This document shows, in pieces, positions 51,440 to 59,999 of a DNA stretch of 64,000 nucleotides. Both the position numbers and the translations under genes were made by a program. Under the pieces are notes generated by a model. The model was not told the DNA's origin. It did not search any database and worked only from the letters and a program-made list of their open reading frames with translations. Each line of letters starts with the position of its first letter. Positions within the stretch are counted from its first letter, which is position 1. The DNA is from CBDIDH01 sp965277595. GTDB lineage: Bacteria; Planctomycetota; Planctomycetia; Isosphaerales; Isosphaeraceae. Where the stretch lies: NCBI GenBank assembly GCA_965277595.1, contig CBDIDH010000002.1, positions 3,348,001 through 3,412,000 of the forward strand, read 5' to 3'.

Positions 51440-52669
51440 ATGCAGCCAATGCAACGGGCCGAGGTTTCCTCGGCCGATCCGGGGGGGATTGCGTTGCAAA
51501 CTCGGAGAGTTCTTCTCGGTCTGGTCGCGTTCCTTCTGTCGTTGACGGCAACGTCAACGGCTCGGGCTGGGTATCAGATCACGGATCTCGGCATTCTTGG
51601 CGGCGGAATGAGCCAGGGAGCCGCGATCAGCGACGCGGGTCTGGCGACGGGGACGTCGTCCTTTGGCTCCGGGGTTTCGCAAGCGTTTCTTTATAACCCG
51701 ACGACAGGCCAGGTCGCGAGCCTCGGCGGGGTCTCGGGCGGGTCGAGTTATGGCAAGGCAATCAACGCGGGGGGCGTGGTCGTTGGCGGCGGAGTTGTCG
51801 CGAATGGTCAGACGTTCGCCCTGAAGTTCTTTCAAGGTCAGGCGACCCAGTTGCAGTCGGTGCCCGGCTGGGTGGGAAGTGGCGCGACCGGGATTAATGA
51901 TCTTGGCCAGATCGTCGGGACGGCGACGCTGGCATCGGGAGTGACGCACGCCTTTCTTGTGAACGCCGCGGGCAAGACGACCGACCTGGGAACCTTCGGA
52001 GCTTACAGCACGCAGGCAACCGGGATCAACGAGTCGGGGGTGATTGTCGGATCGATCAGTTATTCAACTGGGGTCACGCATGCCTTCCGCGTCAGTCTCG
52101 GCGGGGCGATTCAGGACCTTGGCGGACTTTCCGGCGCGAATAATTCGAGCTATGGGCTGGCGATCAACAATCAGGGCGAAGTGGTCGGTTACGGAGGTTC
52201 CCTGTTGAACCCGACCGCCTTCCGAACGCTGGCGGACGGCACACTTCAGAATCTGGGAACCTTGCCCGGCGCCAGTTCGGGCGTCGCCAACGCGGTGAAC
52301 GACTATGGACAGATTGTCGGCGCGGCGACCTATAACTCGGGGGGCACGAGCGTCTCGGAGGCGTTTTACTTCTCGGATCGGACAGGGATGATCGACCTGA
52401 CGCAGTCGCTCGTCAACGGACAAGGTTGGGATATCACCTCGGCTACTGGAATCAACAACTACGGTCAGATCACGGGCACCGCCGTCTATAACGGCCAGAC
52501 GCACGCCTATTTGCTCACTCCCGTACTCTCGGCCGTGCCCGAGCCGTCATCGGTCTGGTTGATTGGCCTTGGCCTTGTCTGCGGATTCGGTGTGCAAGCG
52601 AGGTTCAGGCGCGGACGAACTGGTGACCGGGAAGTCGACGCACCAGCCGACGCATTTCCAGGACGCTGA
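51440..52669 (+). CDS. HAF-repeat extracellular protein with PEP-CTERM sorting signal
   Basis: About 409 residues from ATG 51440; the exact start is uncertain (51449 is close by). A signal segment (V-A-F-L-L-S-L-T-A-T) is followed by seven or so HAF-type repeats such as A-I-N-x-x-G-x-V-V-G, T-H-A-F and G-I-N-D-L-G-Q-I-V-G. The end has V-P-E-P-S-S-V-W-L then a hydrophobic stretch and R-F-R-R, the PEP-CTERM pattern for export and exosortase sorting. No exosortase is in the window. The 3' end overlaps the dprA stop convergently. Confidence 0.82.
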   Translation: MQPMQRAEVSSADPGGIALQTRRVLLGLVAFLLSLTATSTARAGYQITDLGILGGGMSQGAAISDAGLATGTSSFGSGVSQAFLYNPTTGQVASLGGVSGGSSYGKAINAGGVVVGGGVVANGQTFALKFFQGQATQLQSVPGWVGSGATGINDLGQIVGTATLASGVTHAFLVNAAGKTTDLGTFGAYSTQATGINESGVIVGSISYSTGVTHAFRVSLGGAIQDLGGLSGANNSSYGLAINNQGEVVGYGGSLLNPTAFRTLADGTLQNLGTLPGASSGVANAVNDYGQIVGAATYNSGGTSVSEAFYFSDRTGMIDLTQSLVNGQGWDITSATGINNYGQITGTAVYNGQTHAYLLTPVLSAVPEPSSVWLIGLGLVCGFGVQARFRRGRTGDREVDAPADAFPGR

Positions 52670-53744
52670 GCGTCGCCATGACCTGCGAGGCCGTCAGGCC
52701 GGTCCGGCCGATCAGTTCATCAACGGCCGTCGGGCTATCGTCGAGCTTGTTCAAAAGAGAGCGTTCGAGGTCGGAGAGCGTCAACTCGGCGGGGTGGCGA
52801 ACGGCTGGAGCCTCGGGCGCGGCGCGGACCTCGCGGACAAGCGGGCCAAGCTGTTCAAGAATGTCGTCGACCGTCTGAACGAGCCGGGCACCGTCGCGGA
52901 TCAAATAATGACAGCCCTGGCTGGCCAGGCTATCAATCGGACCGGGAACCGCGAAAACCTCGCGGTTTTGCTCCATCGCGTGATTGGCCGTCGAGAGGGA
53001 ACCGCTTCGAGGGGTCGCCTCGACGACAACAACGCCGAGGCAGAGGCCAGAGATCAGCCGATTGCGCTGCGGAAATAAACCGGCGAGCGGCCCTTGCCGC
53101 ATGGCCATCTCACTGATCAGGGCACCCGAGGCCGTGACCTCGCGGGCGAGTTCCTCGTGCTCTGGCGGGTAAATCTGGCTGAGTCCGTTCGCCAGAACGG
53201 CCAGGGTACGCCCGCCCGCCCGGATCGCTCCGCGATGCGCCGCGGCATCAATGCCTCGGGCAAGGCCCGAGACGACCGTCAGACCGACCCGAGCCAGCGA
53301 CGCCGCCAGGCGCTCGGCCACGCGGAGACCATACGCCGTGCATTTTCGAGAACCCACCAGCGCGATCGCCAGCGGGTCGGTCGGCTGATACGTTCCGCGG
53401 ACGTAAAGCAGGCAAGGGGGGTCGGGAATGTCATTCAGCGGCGGCGGATAATCGGCATGGCCGCGCGGAATTGGACGGACGCCCGAGCGCTGACAGAGTT
53501 CCAGTTCCACGGCCGGGTCGTGGTCGCGCCTGGCCCTGGCGATCTTGGCGGCGAGCTTGGGGCCAACGCCGGGCACCTCCTGGAGCGCCGCGACCGAGGC
53601 GTCGAGAACGCGTCCGGGCGTCTCAAAGCGTTGCAGAAGCGCCTGGCCGGTATGTGGGCCGACGCCGGGGACCATCGTCAGGCAGAGCCAATCTCGCAGG
53701 TCGATCGGAGGTTCGGCCGCCTGGTCGTCCCTGGGGATGTTCAC
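52605..53744 (-). CDS. dprA: DNA processing protein DprA/Smf
   Basis: 379 residues from GTG 53744, chosen because this start overlaps the upstream gene's stop in a GTGA junction (53741-53744). An HhH-like front (L-T-M-V-P-G-V-G-P-H-T-G) precedes the Rossmann core A-L-V-G-S-R-K-C-T-A-Y-G, V-V-S-G-L-A-R-G-I-D-A-A-A-H, V-V-V-E-A, S-G-S-L-S-T-A and F-A-V-P-G-P-I. A winged-helix tail follows. It loads RecA on incoming single-stranded DNA in natural transformation. Confidence 0.95.
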   Translation of the reverse strand: MNIPRDDQAAEPPIDLRDWLCLTMVPGVGPHTGQALLQRFETPGRVLDASVAALQEVPGVGPKLAAKIARARRDHDPAVELELCQRSGVRPIPRGHADYPPPLNDIPDPPCLLYVRGTYQPTDPLAIALVGSRKCTAYGLRVAERLAASLARVGLTVVSGLARGIDAAAHRGAIRAGGRTLAVLANGLSQIYPPEHEELAREVTASGALISEMAMRQGPLAGLFPQRNRLISGLCLGVVVVEATPRSGSLSTANHAMEQNREVFAVPGPIDSLASQGCHYLIRDGARLVQTVDDILEQLGPLVREVRAAPEAPAVRHPAELTLSDLERSLLNKLDDSPTAVDELIGRTGLTASQVMATLSVLEMRRLVRRLPGHQFVRA

Positions 53745-53941
53745 GGAACCCTGGTCCTCGAAAGAGAATAGCCAAGGCCCAGGCCGATCACCAACCCGAT
53801 CGGGCCGTACATGACAAGTGCGACGAGTCCGCACAGATTACTGGGATTCGTCTTCCAGGAACATTCGACCGCGAGGCCAAGGACGACCCCCGCCGGGTAA
53901 CCGAGGATCGCGCCGACGGCCATCATCAAGAGGATTTTCAT
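53741..53941 (-). CDS. Small membrane protein upstream of dprA
   Basis: 66 residues, two membrane spans (2-24 and 38-60) with glycine-rich character and a terminal L-S-R-T-R. Its stop codon overlaps the dprA GTG start, indicating coupled translation. It lies 15 bases after aroB. No family recognised; the junction is the best evidence that it is real. Confidence 0.6.
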   Translation of the reverse strand: MKILLMMAVGAILGYPAGVVLGLAVECSWKTNPSNLCGLVALVMYGPIGLVIGLGLGYSLSRTRVP

Positions 53942-53956
53942 GCGATCCTCTCAAAG

Positions 53957-55093
53957 TCAAAGCGCGGCAAGCGCGGCGCGGATGTCGAGATCACTTGGAG
54001 CATCGGTCAGCTCAACCCGTCCCAGGGCTCGCGGAAGAACGAATCGGGTCTTGCCTTTCTGGTTCTTCTTGTCGCGACCCATCGCATCGAGGAGGGCGTC
54101 GGGATCGAGACCGGGGGCCAGGGTCGGCAGGCCGAAGCGTTCGAGAAGGGCAATGAGTCGGGTGGTGATCTGCTCGTCAATCCAGCCGAGGCGTTCGGCC
54201 AATCGGGTCTCGGCGACCATGCCGACAGCGACGGCCTCGCCGTGTCGAAACGCGCCGCCGTATCCGGCGACCGACTCAATCGCGTGGCCGATCGTGTGAC
54301 CGAAATTCAGGGCGGCGCGAATGCCGGTTTCCTCGCGCTCGTCGCGGGCGACGACCTCCGCCTTGAGCCGGCAACTGTGCGCGACGACCCGGCGGATCGC
54401 GGCATGTCGGCGGCCGAGAATCGCGTCGGACTGTTCCTCAAGGTCGTGAAAGAAGCCGGAATCGAGGATCACGCCGTACTTGACGACCTCGGCCAGGCCG
54501 CAACGAAGCTCGCGAATTGGCAGCGAGTCAAGCGATTCGGTGTCGGCCCAGACGCCCACGGGCTGATGAAAGGCGCCGATGATGTTCTTGCAACGCGGGT
54601 GGTTGACGCCCACCTTGCCGCCGACGGAGCTATCGACCTGCGCGAGCAAGGTTGTCGGGATCATCAAGAGAGGTAGACCGCGCGCGTACGTTGCGGCGAC
54701 GAAACCGGCGAGATCGCCGACGACACCCCCCCCGAGGGCAACCACCGCGGTGTGCCGATCAGCCCGGATCTTGACGAGGTCGTCATAAAGGTCGGACGCT
54801 CGATGCAGCGTCTTGGAACCCTCACCCGAGGCGACGACCGCCAGGGTCGGCATAATGCCGACCGCGTTCAGGGCCGCCGCGAAAGGCCCTTCCATCGCCG
54901 CGGCGTTCTCGTCGGTGACCATCAAGGCGCGTCGGCAGTTGCGACCGGCCCAGGTCGCGTCCAGCGTCTCGCGCGCGAAGAGACCGAAGGCTTCGGGGTT
55001 GCCGGTCACCACGCGGACCTCATAAGACCGAGGCCCGAGGTTGACGTGGACGCGAACTTCCGCGTCGGTCGGAATCGTCGTCTGCGCGGTCAC
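53957..55093 (-). CDS. aroB: 3-dehydroquinate synthase
   Basis: 378 residues from GTG 55093. It has the NAD-binding G-G-G-V-V-G-D-L-A-G-F-V-A-A motif, P-T-T-L-L-A-Q-V-D-S-S-V-G-G-K-V-G-V-N, and the zinc-binding F-G-H-T-I-G-H region with R-H-G-E-A-V-A-V-G-M. It converts DAHP to 3-dehydroquinate in the shikimate pathway. Followed closely by the small membrane protein and dprA on the same strand. Confidence 0.96.
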   Translation of the reverse strand: MTAQTTIPTDAEVRVHVNLGPRSYEVRVVTGNPEAFGLFARETLDATWAGRNCRRALMVTDENAAAMEGPFAAALNAVGIMPTLAVVASGEGSKTLHRASDLYDDLVKIRADRHTAVVALGGGVVGDLAGFVAATYARGLPLLMIPTTLLAQVDSSVGGKVGVNHPRCKNIIGAFHQPVGVWADTESLDSLPIRELRCGLAEVVKYGVILDSGFFHDLEEQSDAILGRRHAAIRRVVAHSCRLKAEVVARDEREETGIRAALNFGHTIGHAIESVAGYGGAFRHGEAVAVGMVAETRLAERLGWIDEQITTRLIALLERFGLPTLAPGLDPDALLDAMGRDKKNQKGKTRFVLPRALGRVELTDAPSDLDIRAALAAL

Positions 55094-55476
55094 GATGGCA
55101 AGTCCAGTCAGGCCAAAATTGGGGGGTTTTCGGAAGTTTACCAGATCCAGGAGGGATGCAACAGGAACCGCTCAGTCCGCTGCGGGACGATTGCAAAGTC
55201 TGGATTTGCAATGACCGATGACCAAGAACCGATGCCCAAGAGAAGAGATTTTTCGGACATTGGTCATCGGTCATCGGGACTTTGCAATTCTCCTGTCAGT
55301 CCGCGTTTCAGACCACTGGGGGCCTTGGGCTGTCTGAAGGACGAGACGGGACCACGTAACGATCGGGGCGGGTCACGTTGGCGCTGGTCTTGACGGGTGG
55401 TACAGTATTAAGGCAGTCCGTCAGGAGAAAGCGCCTCCTGCACGATGGACCGAACGCAACCCGCCGCGGTGGGCTG
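55094..55476. other. Divergent region between aroB and M50 protease
   Basis: 383 bases without a gene. It contains a nested inverted repeat at 55190-55288 (listed separately). Promoters for both sides are likely here. Confidence 0.55.
55190..55288. repeat. Nested inverted repeat
   Basis: Outer arms ATTGCAAAGTC (55190-55200) and GACTTTGCAAT (55278-55288) enclose inner arms ATGACCGATGACCAA (55211-55225) and TTGGTCATCGGTCAT (55260-55274). Both pairs are perfect. The unit of about 99 bases could be a MITE-like relic, or a large hairpin between divergent genes. Confidence 0.72.
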
Positions 55477-56538
55477 ATGATGACCGATCCGCTGTTGTGG
55501 TCGCCGATGAACCTGGGCCGCTGGGGCGGGGCTCAGGTCCGTGTCCACATCGCGTTGATCGTGTATGTGGTCTTCACGCTGCTCAACGCCGCGTTCACCC
55601 ACCGGATCGCGCCGACGTCCGTCTGGCTTTTGCTCCTGATCGTCGCCCTGGCCATTCATGAGGCCGGACACGCCCTCACCGCCTGGTGGCTTGGTGCCGA
55701 GGCCGAGGATATTCGCCTCTGGCCCCTGGGCAACATGGTCGGCCCCTTGCCTTCGTCGCGATCGACCGATCATGTCACCGTGGCGCTCGGCGGCCTGGCC
55801 GCGAGCCTTGCGATGGTCATCCTCTCGGGCATCATCCTGCTGGTCCTGGGCGCTCAGTTCTCGTGGTGGAACCCCTTTGGCAATGCCGACGACGCCGGCG
55901 CCCCGTTCCTTTACGCCACCAAAAAATTCGCGCAGCCGTTCTCGGCGGCCTGGTTGTTGGGTTGGTTCGGGCATCTCAACCTGGTGCTTTTCGCGGTGAA
56001 CCTCCTGCCCGCCCTTCCGTTTGACGGCGGTCGGGCCTTGCGGGCCTACCTCGCGAACACGTCCGTCTCGACGACCCGGGATCACATGATCGCGCCGATG
56101 CTGGCCCGATCGTTTGCCCTCGTCCTGGTGGTCGTCGGACTCTTTCGCCTGATCATTACGGGAAGGTCGGACGGCCTGGCGGTGATCTCGCTCGCGATCC
56201 TGATCGAATTCATGGTCCGGGCCGAGGCGAGGATGTACGAGGACGGCGGCTTCTTCGACGACGGCGTTTTCGGTTACGATTTTTCCGAAGGGTACACGAG
56301 CCTGGAAGGAAGCGCCGCGAAGGTCCGACCGTATCGCGAGAGTGCCCTGAAGCGCTGGCGTCGCAGGCGTTCGGATCTGCGCCGACAACGTCGGCAGGCG
56401 AAAGAAGCGGCCGAGGAACGTCGAATGGACGAGATCCTCGCCAAACTCCACAGCAACGGCCAGTCGGCCCTGACCGACGAGGAACGCCGATTCCTCGTCC
56501 GCGTCAGCGTGAAATACCGCAACAAGCCGCGCTCGTGA
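55477..56538 (+). CDS. Site-2-type M50 zinc metalloprotease
   Basis: 353 residues from ATG 55477 (an ATG one codon later also fits). Several membrane spans carry the zinc motif H61-E62-A-G-H65 and a second motif L-P-A-L-P-F-D-G-G-R with D183. These are the ligands of intramembrane proteases that release membrane-bound regulators. The C-terminus is a cytoplasmic basic coil (R-R-R-R-S-D-L-R). The stop overlaps the next GTG start. Substrate unknown. Confidence 0.9.
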   Translation: MMTDPLLWSPMNLGRWGGAQVRVHIALIVYVVFTLLNAAFTHRIAPTSVWLLLLIVALAIHEAGHALTAWWLGAEAEDIRLWPLGNMVGPLPSSRSTDHVTVALGGLAASLAMVILSGIILLVLGAQFSWWNPFGNADDAGAPFLYATKKFAQPFSAAWLLGWFGHLNLVLFAVNLLPALPFDGGRALRAYLANTSVSTTRDHMIAPMLARSFALVLVVVGLFRLIITGRSDGLAVISLAILIEFMVRAEARMYEDGGFFDDGVFGYDFSEGYTSLEGSAAKVRPYRESALKRWRRRRSDLRRQRRQAKEAAEERRMDEILAKLHSNGQSALTDEERRFLVRVSVKYRNKPRS

Positions 56539-57344
56539 TTGACGCGGATCTTCTGGCCGTTGCGAACCGCCGACCAATCGTTCTTGACGCCGCGATGGGA
56601 ACCCGCCTGATCGATCGCGGTCTGCGTCTTGATCACGACGACCCCTGTCTCTGGAACCTCGCCCGGCCCGAGATCGTGGCGGAAATTCATTCGCTCGCTA
56701 TCGCCTCCGGGGCCGATGCGCTCCTGACCAACACCTTCGGCGCCAATCGTTGCTGGCTCTCTCGTTTCGGCCGCGAGGCGGAGATTGCCGCCCTCAATGC
56801 GCGAGCCGTCGCGATCGCTCGCGAATCCGCCGGTCCTGAACGATTTGTCATCGGCGCGCTGGGACCAACCGCGGCCGGGTCGCCCATCGCCTGCCGAGAA
56901 CAGGCCGAGGCGCTGGCCGAAGCCGGGGTCGACGCCCTCGTATTGGAAACTTTCGGCTTCTCGGAAGCCATCAAGGCGCTTGAGGTCGTCCGGCCTTTTG
57001 TGCGCCTTCCCTTGATCGTCAGCCTCTGGGAATGGCCCGAAGAATTGGAGCCATCCGTGCGACGCCTTGAAGATCTGGGAGCTTCGGTAGTCGGCGGCAA
57101 TTGTCGGGTCGGACTGCGTTCGTATCGAGAGGTAACGCGGCAACTTTCCGAGGTGACCCGATTGCCGATCTGGGTCAAGGCGTCCGGTTCCGCGCCCGGC
57201 GAGCCGCCTTTATCCGTCGTGGAGTTCGCGGAACCGGTTCCGGACTTGCTCGCTCGAAACGTCCGGTTTCTCGGCGGTTGTTGCGGAACGACCGAGGCGC
57301 ATGTGGCCGCCCTGCGCGCCGCCTGTTATGCTGCTGAGGGTTGA
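56535..57344 (+). CDS. Homocysteine S-methyltransferase family protein
   Basis: 269 residues from GTG 56535, overlapping the previous stop (GTGA). The zinc ligands are clear: C190 in G-G-N-C and C249-C250 in G-G-C-C-G-T. D-A-A-M-G-T and T-N-T-F-G-A-N are family motifs. It transfers a methyl group to homocysteine; the donor may be S-methylmethionine or another compound. It is shorter than MetH and has no cobalamin domain. Confidence 0.88.
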   Translation: MIDADLLAVANRRPIVLDAAMGTRLIDRGLRLDHDDPCLWNLARPEIVAEIHSLAIASGADALLTNTFGANRCWLSRFGREAEIAALNARAVAIARESAGPERFVIGALGPTAAGSPIACREQAEALAEAGVDALVLETFGFSEAIKALEVVRPFVRLPLIVSLWEWPEELEPSVRRLEDLGASVVGGNCRVGLRSYREVTRQLSEVTRLPIWVKASGSAPGEPPLSVVEFAEPVPDLLARNVRFLGGCCGTTEAHVAALRAACYAAEG

Positions 57345-57371
57345 TCTGACGGCATCGAGGGGCCTGTAAAC

Positions 57372-57827
57372 GTGTCGACGACGGTGAAGAAGTCCAGGAA
57401 GGTCCGCCGTGAAGACCTGGCGCCGGGGGCTTGCCTCTGCGATCATTGCGTCGGCAAGTGTTGCCGGTATTTCTCGCTCACGATCACCACGCCCACGACC
57501 TGGGACGACTTCGACGCGATCCGCTGGTATCTCGCGCACGGTGAAACGCTGGTTTACGTCGATAAAGGCGACTGGTATCTCCTCGTCGGCACCCGATGCA
57601 AGTACCTCAGGCGCGACAATCGTTGCGGGATCTACCTGAACCGGCCCAAGATCTGCCAGGAATACACGACCGACGATTGCGAGTATGATACCGACTGGAC
57701 TTTTGAAAAGGTCTTCGAGACCGCCGAACAGATCTGGGAATACGCCGAGGCCATCTTGCCCCCAAGGCGTCGCCCGAAGCCCGCGAACGCCCCCTTAACC
57801 GTCGTCACGATCGGAGACGGTCGATGA
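57372..57827 (+). CDS. YkgJ-family cysteine cluster protein
   Basis: 151 residues from GTG 57372. C-D-H-C-V-G-K-C-C near 22-30, G-T-R-C-K-Y-L, R-C-G-I-Y and C-Q-E-Y mark the cysteine cluster (zinc or iron-sulfur binding). The function is unknown. It is joined to the next gene by an ATGA overlap (57824-57827), so the two are probably translated together. Confidence 0.85.
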   Translation: MSTTVKKSRKVRREDLAPGACLCDHCVGKCCRYFSLTITTPTTWDDFDAIRWYLAHGETLVYVDKGDWYLLVGTRCKYLRRDNRCGIYLNRPKICQEYTTDDCEYDTDWTFEKVFETAEQIWEYAEAILPPRRRPKPANAPLTVVTIGDGR

Positions 57828-58696
57828 TTGACGCCCACATTCACGCGGTCAACGACCACGTTCCCGGCAGCAAGGGGGGTGAGCCCGATGCGATCGACCT
57901 GGAAGAACGCCCCGACATCATCGCTGGTCGGCTCCGCAAGGAAATGCAAGAGGCGGGGATGACCCACGCCCTCGGCATGGGTCGGCTCGACGCCCCCGCC
58001 GACGACCCGCTCGGCATCAACGGCACGCTCCGGCTCAAGGCGCTCGTGCCAGGTCTTCTGGCGATCGGGATCGCCGACCCTCGCAAGACGATCGCCGCCG
58101 ACCCCGGCCACTTCAAACGAGCCGAGGCCGACCTGGCCGCCGGCAAGGTTATCGCCCTCAAGGCGTATACCGGGTATCTCCACTTTGGAGCCGATAGCCC
58201 CGGTTACGTCCCCTATATCCGGCTCGCGGCCAAGTACAAGCTCCCCTTTTATTTCCACACGGGCGACACCTGGTCCACCCGCGCCAAGCTGAAATATGCC
58301 CATCCCCTGCTCGTCGACGACGTCGCCGTCGATCATCCCGACGTGAACTTCGTGATTGCACACATGGGCAATCCCTGGCTCAGCGACGCCGCCGAGGTCG
58401 TCTTCAAGAATGATAACGTCTGGACGGATCTCTCGGGCCTGCTCGTCGGCAATGCCGAGGCGTTTGCCCTCGAAGAAGATGGCAAGCCCGCCCCCGATTC
58501 GCACTGGGCCTTGAGCCTTCCCGACCTCCGCCGCGCCTTCCATTACACCGAGAAGCCCGACCGCTTCCTTTACGGCACCGACTGGCCGCTCGTCCCGATG
58601 GTCGGTTACCGGGCCTTCGTCGAGTCGTTCATTCCCAAGGAGCATCACGCGGCCGTCTTCGAACTGAACGCAAAGAAACTTTTCAAGATCGCCTGA
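57824..58696 (+). CDS. Amidohydrolase-family TIM-barrel protein
   Basis: 290 residues. D-A-H-I-H at the start gives the first metal histidines (H5, H7), F-Y-F-H-T-G-D-T-W is in the middle, and A-H-M-G-N-P-W and L-Y-G-T-D-W-P complete the family pattern of ACMSD-like/predicted metal-dependent hydrolases. The product would act as a hydrolase or decarboxylase of a small molecule. It closes the M50-methyltransferase-YkgJ operon. Confidence 0.83.
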   Translation: MIDAHIHAVNDHVPGSKGGEPDAIDLEERPDIIAGRLRKEMQEAGMTHALGMGRLDAPADDPLGINGTLRLKALVPGLLAIGIADPRKTIAADPGHFKRAEADLAAGKVIALKAYTGYLHFGADSPGYVPYIRLAAKYKLPFYFHTGDTWSTRAKLKYAHPLLVDDVAVDHPDVNFVIAHMGNPWLSDAAEVVFKNDNVWTDLSGLLVGNAEAFALEEDGKPAPDSHWALSLPDLRRAFHYTEKPDRFLYGTDWPLVPMVGYRAFVESFIPKEHHAAVFELNAKKLFKIA

Positions 58697-58762
58697 GGCT
58701 GGCCGGATGGAATCGGTGTTGGTACGATCAGGCTGGATTTCCACTTCAAGGAGGAGATTGTC

Positions 58763-59143
58763 ATGCTATTGACGATAGGTCTTTGCCTGAGCGTCGTGGG
58801 ACAGGACGTCTTACCCGGAAGTAACCTGAGCCTTGGTCAGGCCAGGGCCCAAGCCATAATCATCGTGGAGGCAAAGGTTGTCGATCCGGGTGGTGTCGTC
58901 ATTCTCGGGGCAGACCCGTTTCTTATAGGAATGGAACTGGAACCCTTGACATTCCACAAGGGAAAAGCGAGCCGGGACGAACTCAAAGAAGTGACCGGCC
59001 CCATCTCCAACAGTGAGAAACTTCCGACAAAAGAGAAAGAATATCTATTTTTTATCACGGAACTCGAACAGAAGGGAAATTTTCAAGTCATCAAAATCCT
59101 GCCGAAGACGGATGAGGTTTTGAAGGATTTAAAAGCCCCCTGA
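58763..59143 (+). CDS. Hypothetical protein, possibly secreted
   Basis: 126 residues from ATG 58763 with a strong AAGGAGGAG site. A weak signal-like start (M-L-L-T-I-G-L-C-L-S-V-V) may direct export; the rest is mixed beta and helix with K-E-K-E-Y-L-F-F. It is AT-richer than its neighbours. No family recognised. Confidence 0.6.
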   Translation: MLLTIGLCLSVVGQDVLPGSNLSLGQARAQAIIIVEAKVVDPGGVVILGADPFLIGMELEPLTFHKGKASRDELKEVTGPISNSEKLPTKEKEYLFFITELEQKGNFQVIKILPKTDEVLKDLKAP

Positions 59144-59210
59144 GCATGACCCGGGTTGGCACCCACCGAGGACGAACTCCAGAGCCGTGAGCGAATGAGA
59201 GGAAGGTCCG

Positions 59211-59771
59211 TTGGCCAATCGGAGCAACCACTACGAGGCGGCCTTCGAGGCGTATGTCCGGGCGCTCCGGGTCCCCTGCGTGGCGGTCGATGAGGCGAAA
59301 CGGGCGCTTTTTGGCGATGAGGGGGTGAAGAACCCCGACTTTTTGCTTTATCCTAGATCGGGTCCGAATCTCGTGGTCGAGGTGAAGGGGAAACGAGGCA
59401 AGAATGCTCGCGGTCGGCGCGACTGGGAAAACTGGGTCGCGACCGATGACCTGGACGGCCTCGACCGCTGGCAAACGACCTTCGGCCCCGGTTTTCGATC
59501 GATCCTGGCCTTTGCCTATGCCGAACCCTTGCCCCCGTTTCCGCTGCCGAGCGATGATGGAGCCTTCGAGTTCCGGGCGCGCGCGTATCGGTTCTGGGCG
59601 GTCGGCCTGGATGATTACCTGGCCCATCTTCGATCGCGAGGCCCGGCCTGGAAAGCCGTCGCCATGGCCCGCGCCGCGTTTCGAAGACGGGTCCGACCAC
59701 TCCGCGAATGGCTGCCGATGACCTGGGATTCGCCCAAACGACCCCGACCTCTCAAGGACCGCGACCGATGA
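59211..59771 (+). CDS. HYExAFE family protein with PD-(D/E)XK-like core
   Basis: 186 residues from TTG 59211 behind a GAGGAAGG site. The name motif H-Y-E-A-A-F-E opens the protein (E9), N-P-D-F-L-L-Y gives D43, and V-V-E-V-K-G-K gives E57 and K59. Together these fit the PD-(D/E)XK nuclease pattern, though the family has no described function that I know of. The C-terminal half is arginine-rich. The stop overlaps the next start (ATGA). Confidence 0.78.
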   Translation: MANRSNHYEAAFEAYVRALRVPCVAVDEAKRALFGDEGVKNPDFLLYPRSGPNLVVEVKGKRGKNARGRRDWENWVATDDLDGLDRWQTTFGPGFRSILAFAYAEPLPPFPLPSDDGAFEFRARAYRFWAVGLDDYLAHLRSRGPAWKAVAMARAAFRRRVRPLREWLPMTWDSPKRPRPLKDRDR

Positions 59772-59977
59772 ACCGGAACCGATGGTTGGCCTCGATCGTC
59801 CTGGGCCTTTCGCTCCTGTTGTATCCCGGATTTGCCAGTGCTCAGGCGCCCGCCGAACCCCCGGCGGCCGAAGGCGAAGGCCAGGGCTCGGGCCGACCGC
59901 TCGACGGCTATTTCGCCACGCTGGCCCTTTCCGGCCTCGTTCTCTTCATCGTCGGCAAATCGGCGCGTCGAAGCTAA
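59768..59977 (+). CDS. Small membrane/exported protein before bioB
   Basis: 69 residues from the ATG at 59768. It has a signal or membrane helix (8-24, S-I-V-L-G-L-S-L-L-L), a proline-alanine-glutamate middle, and a second span near 48-64. It is translationally coupled to the previous gene and ends 22 bases before bioB. No family recognised. Confidence 0.6.
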   Translation: MNRNRWLASIVLGLSLLLYPGFASAQAPAEPPAAEGEGQGSGRPLDGYFATLALSGLVLFIVGKSARRS

Positions 59978-59999
59978 CGAGCTTGAATCTTTCGGCCCG

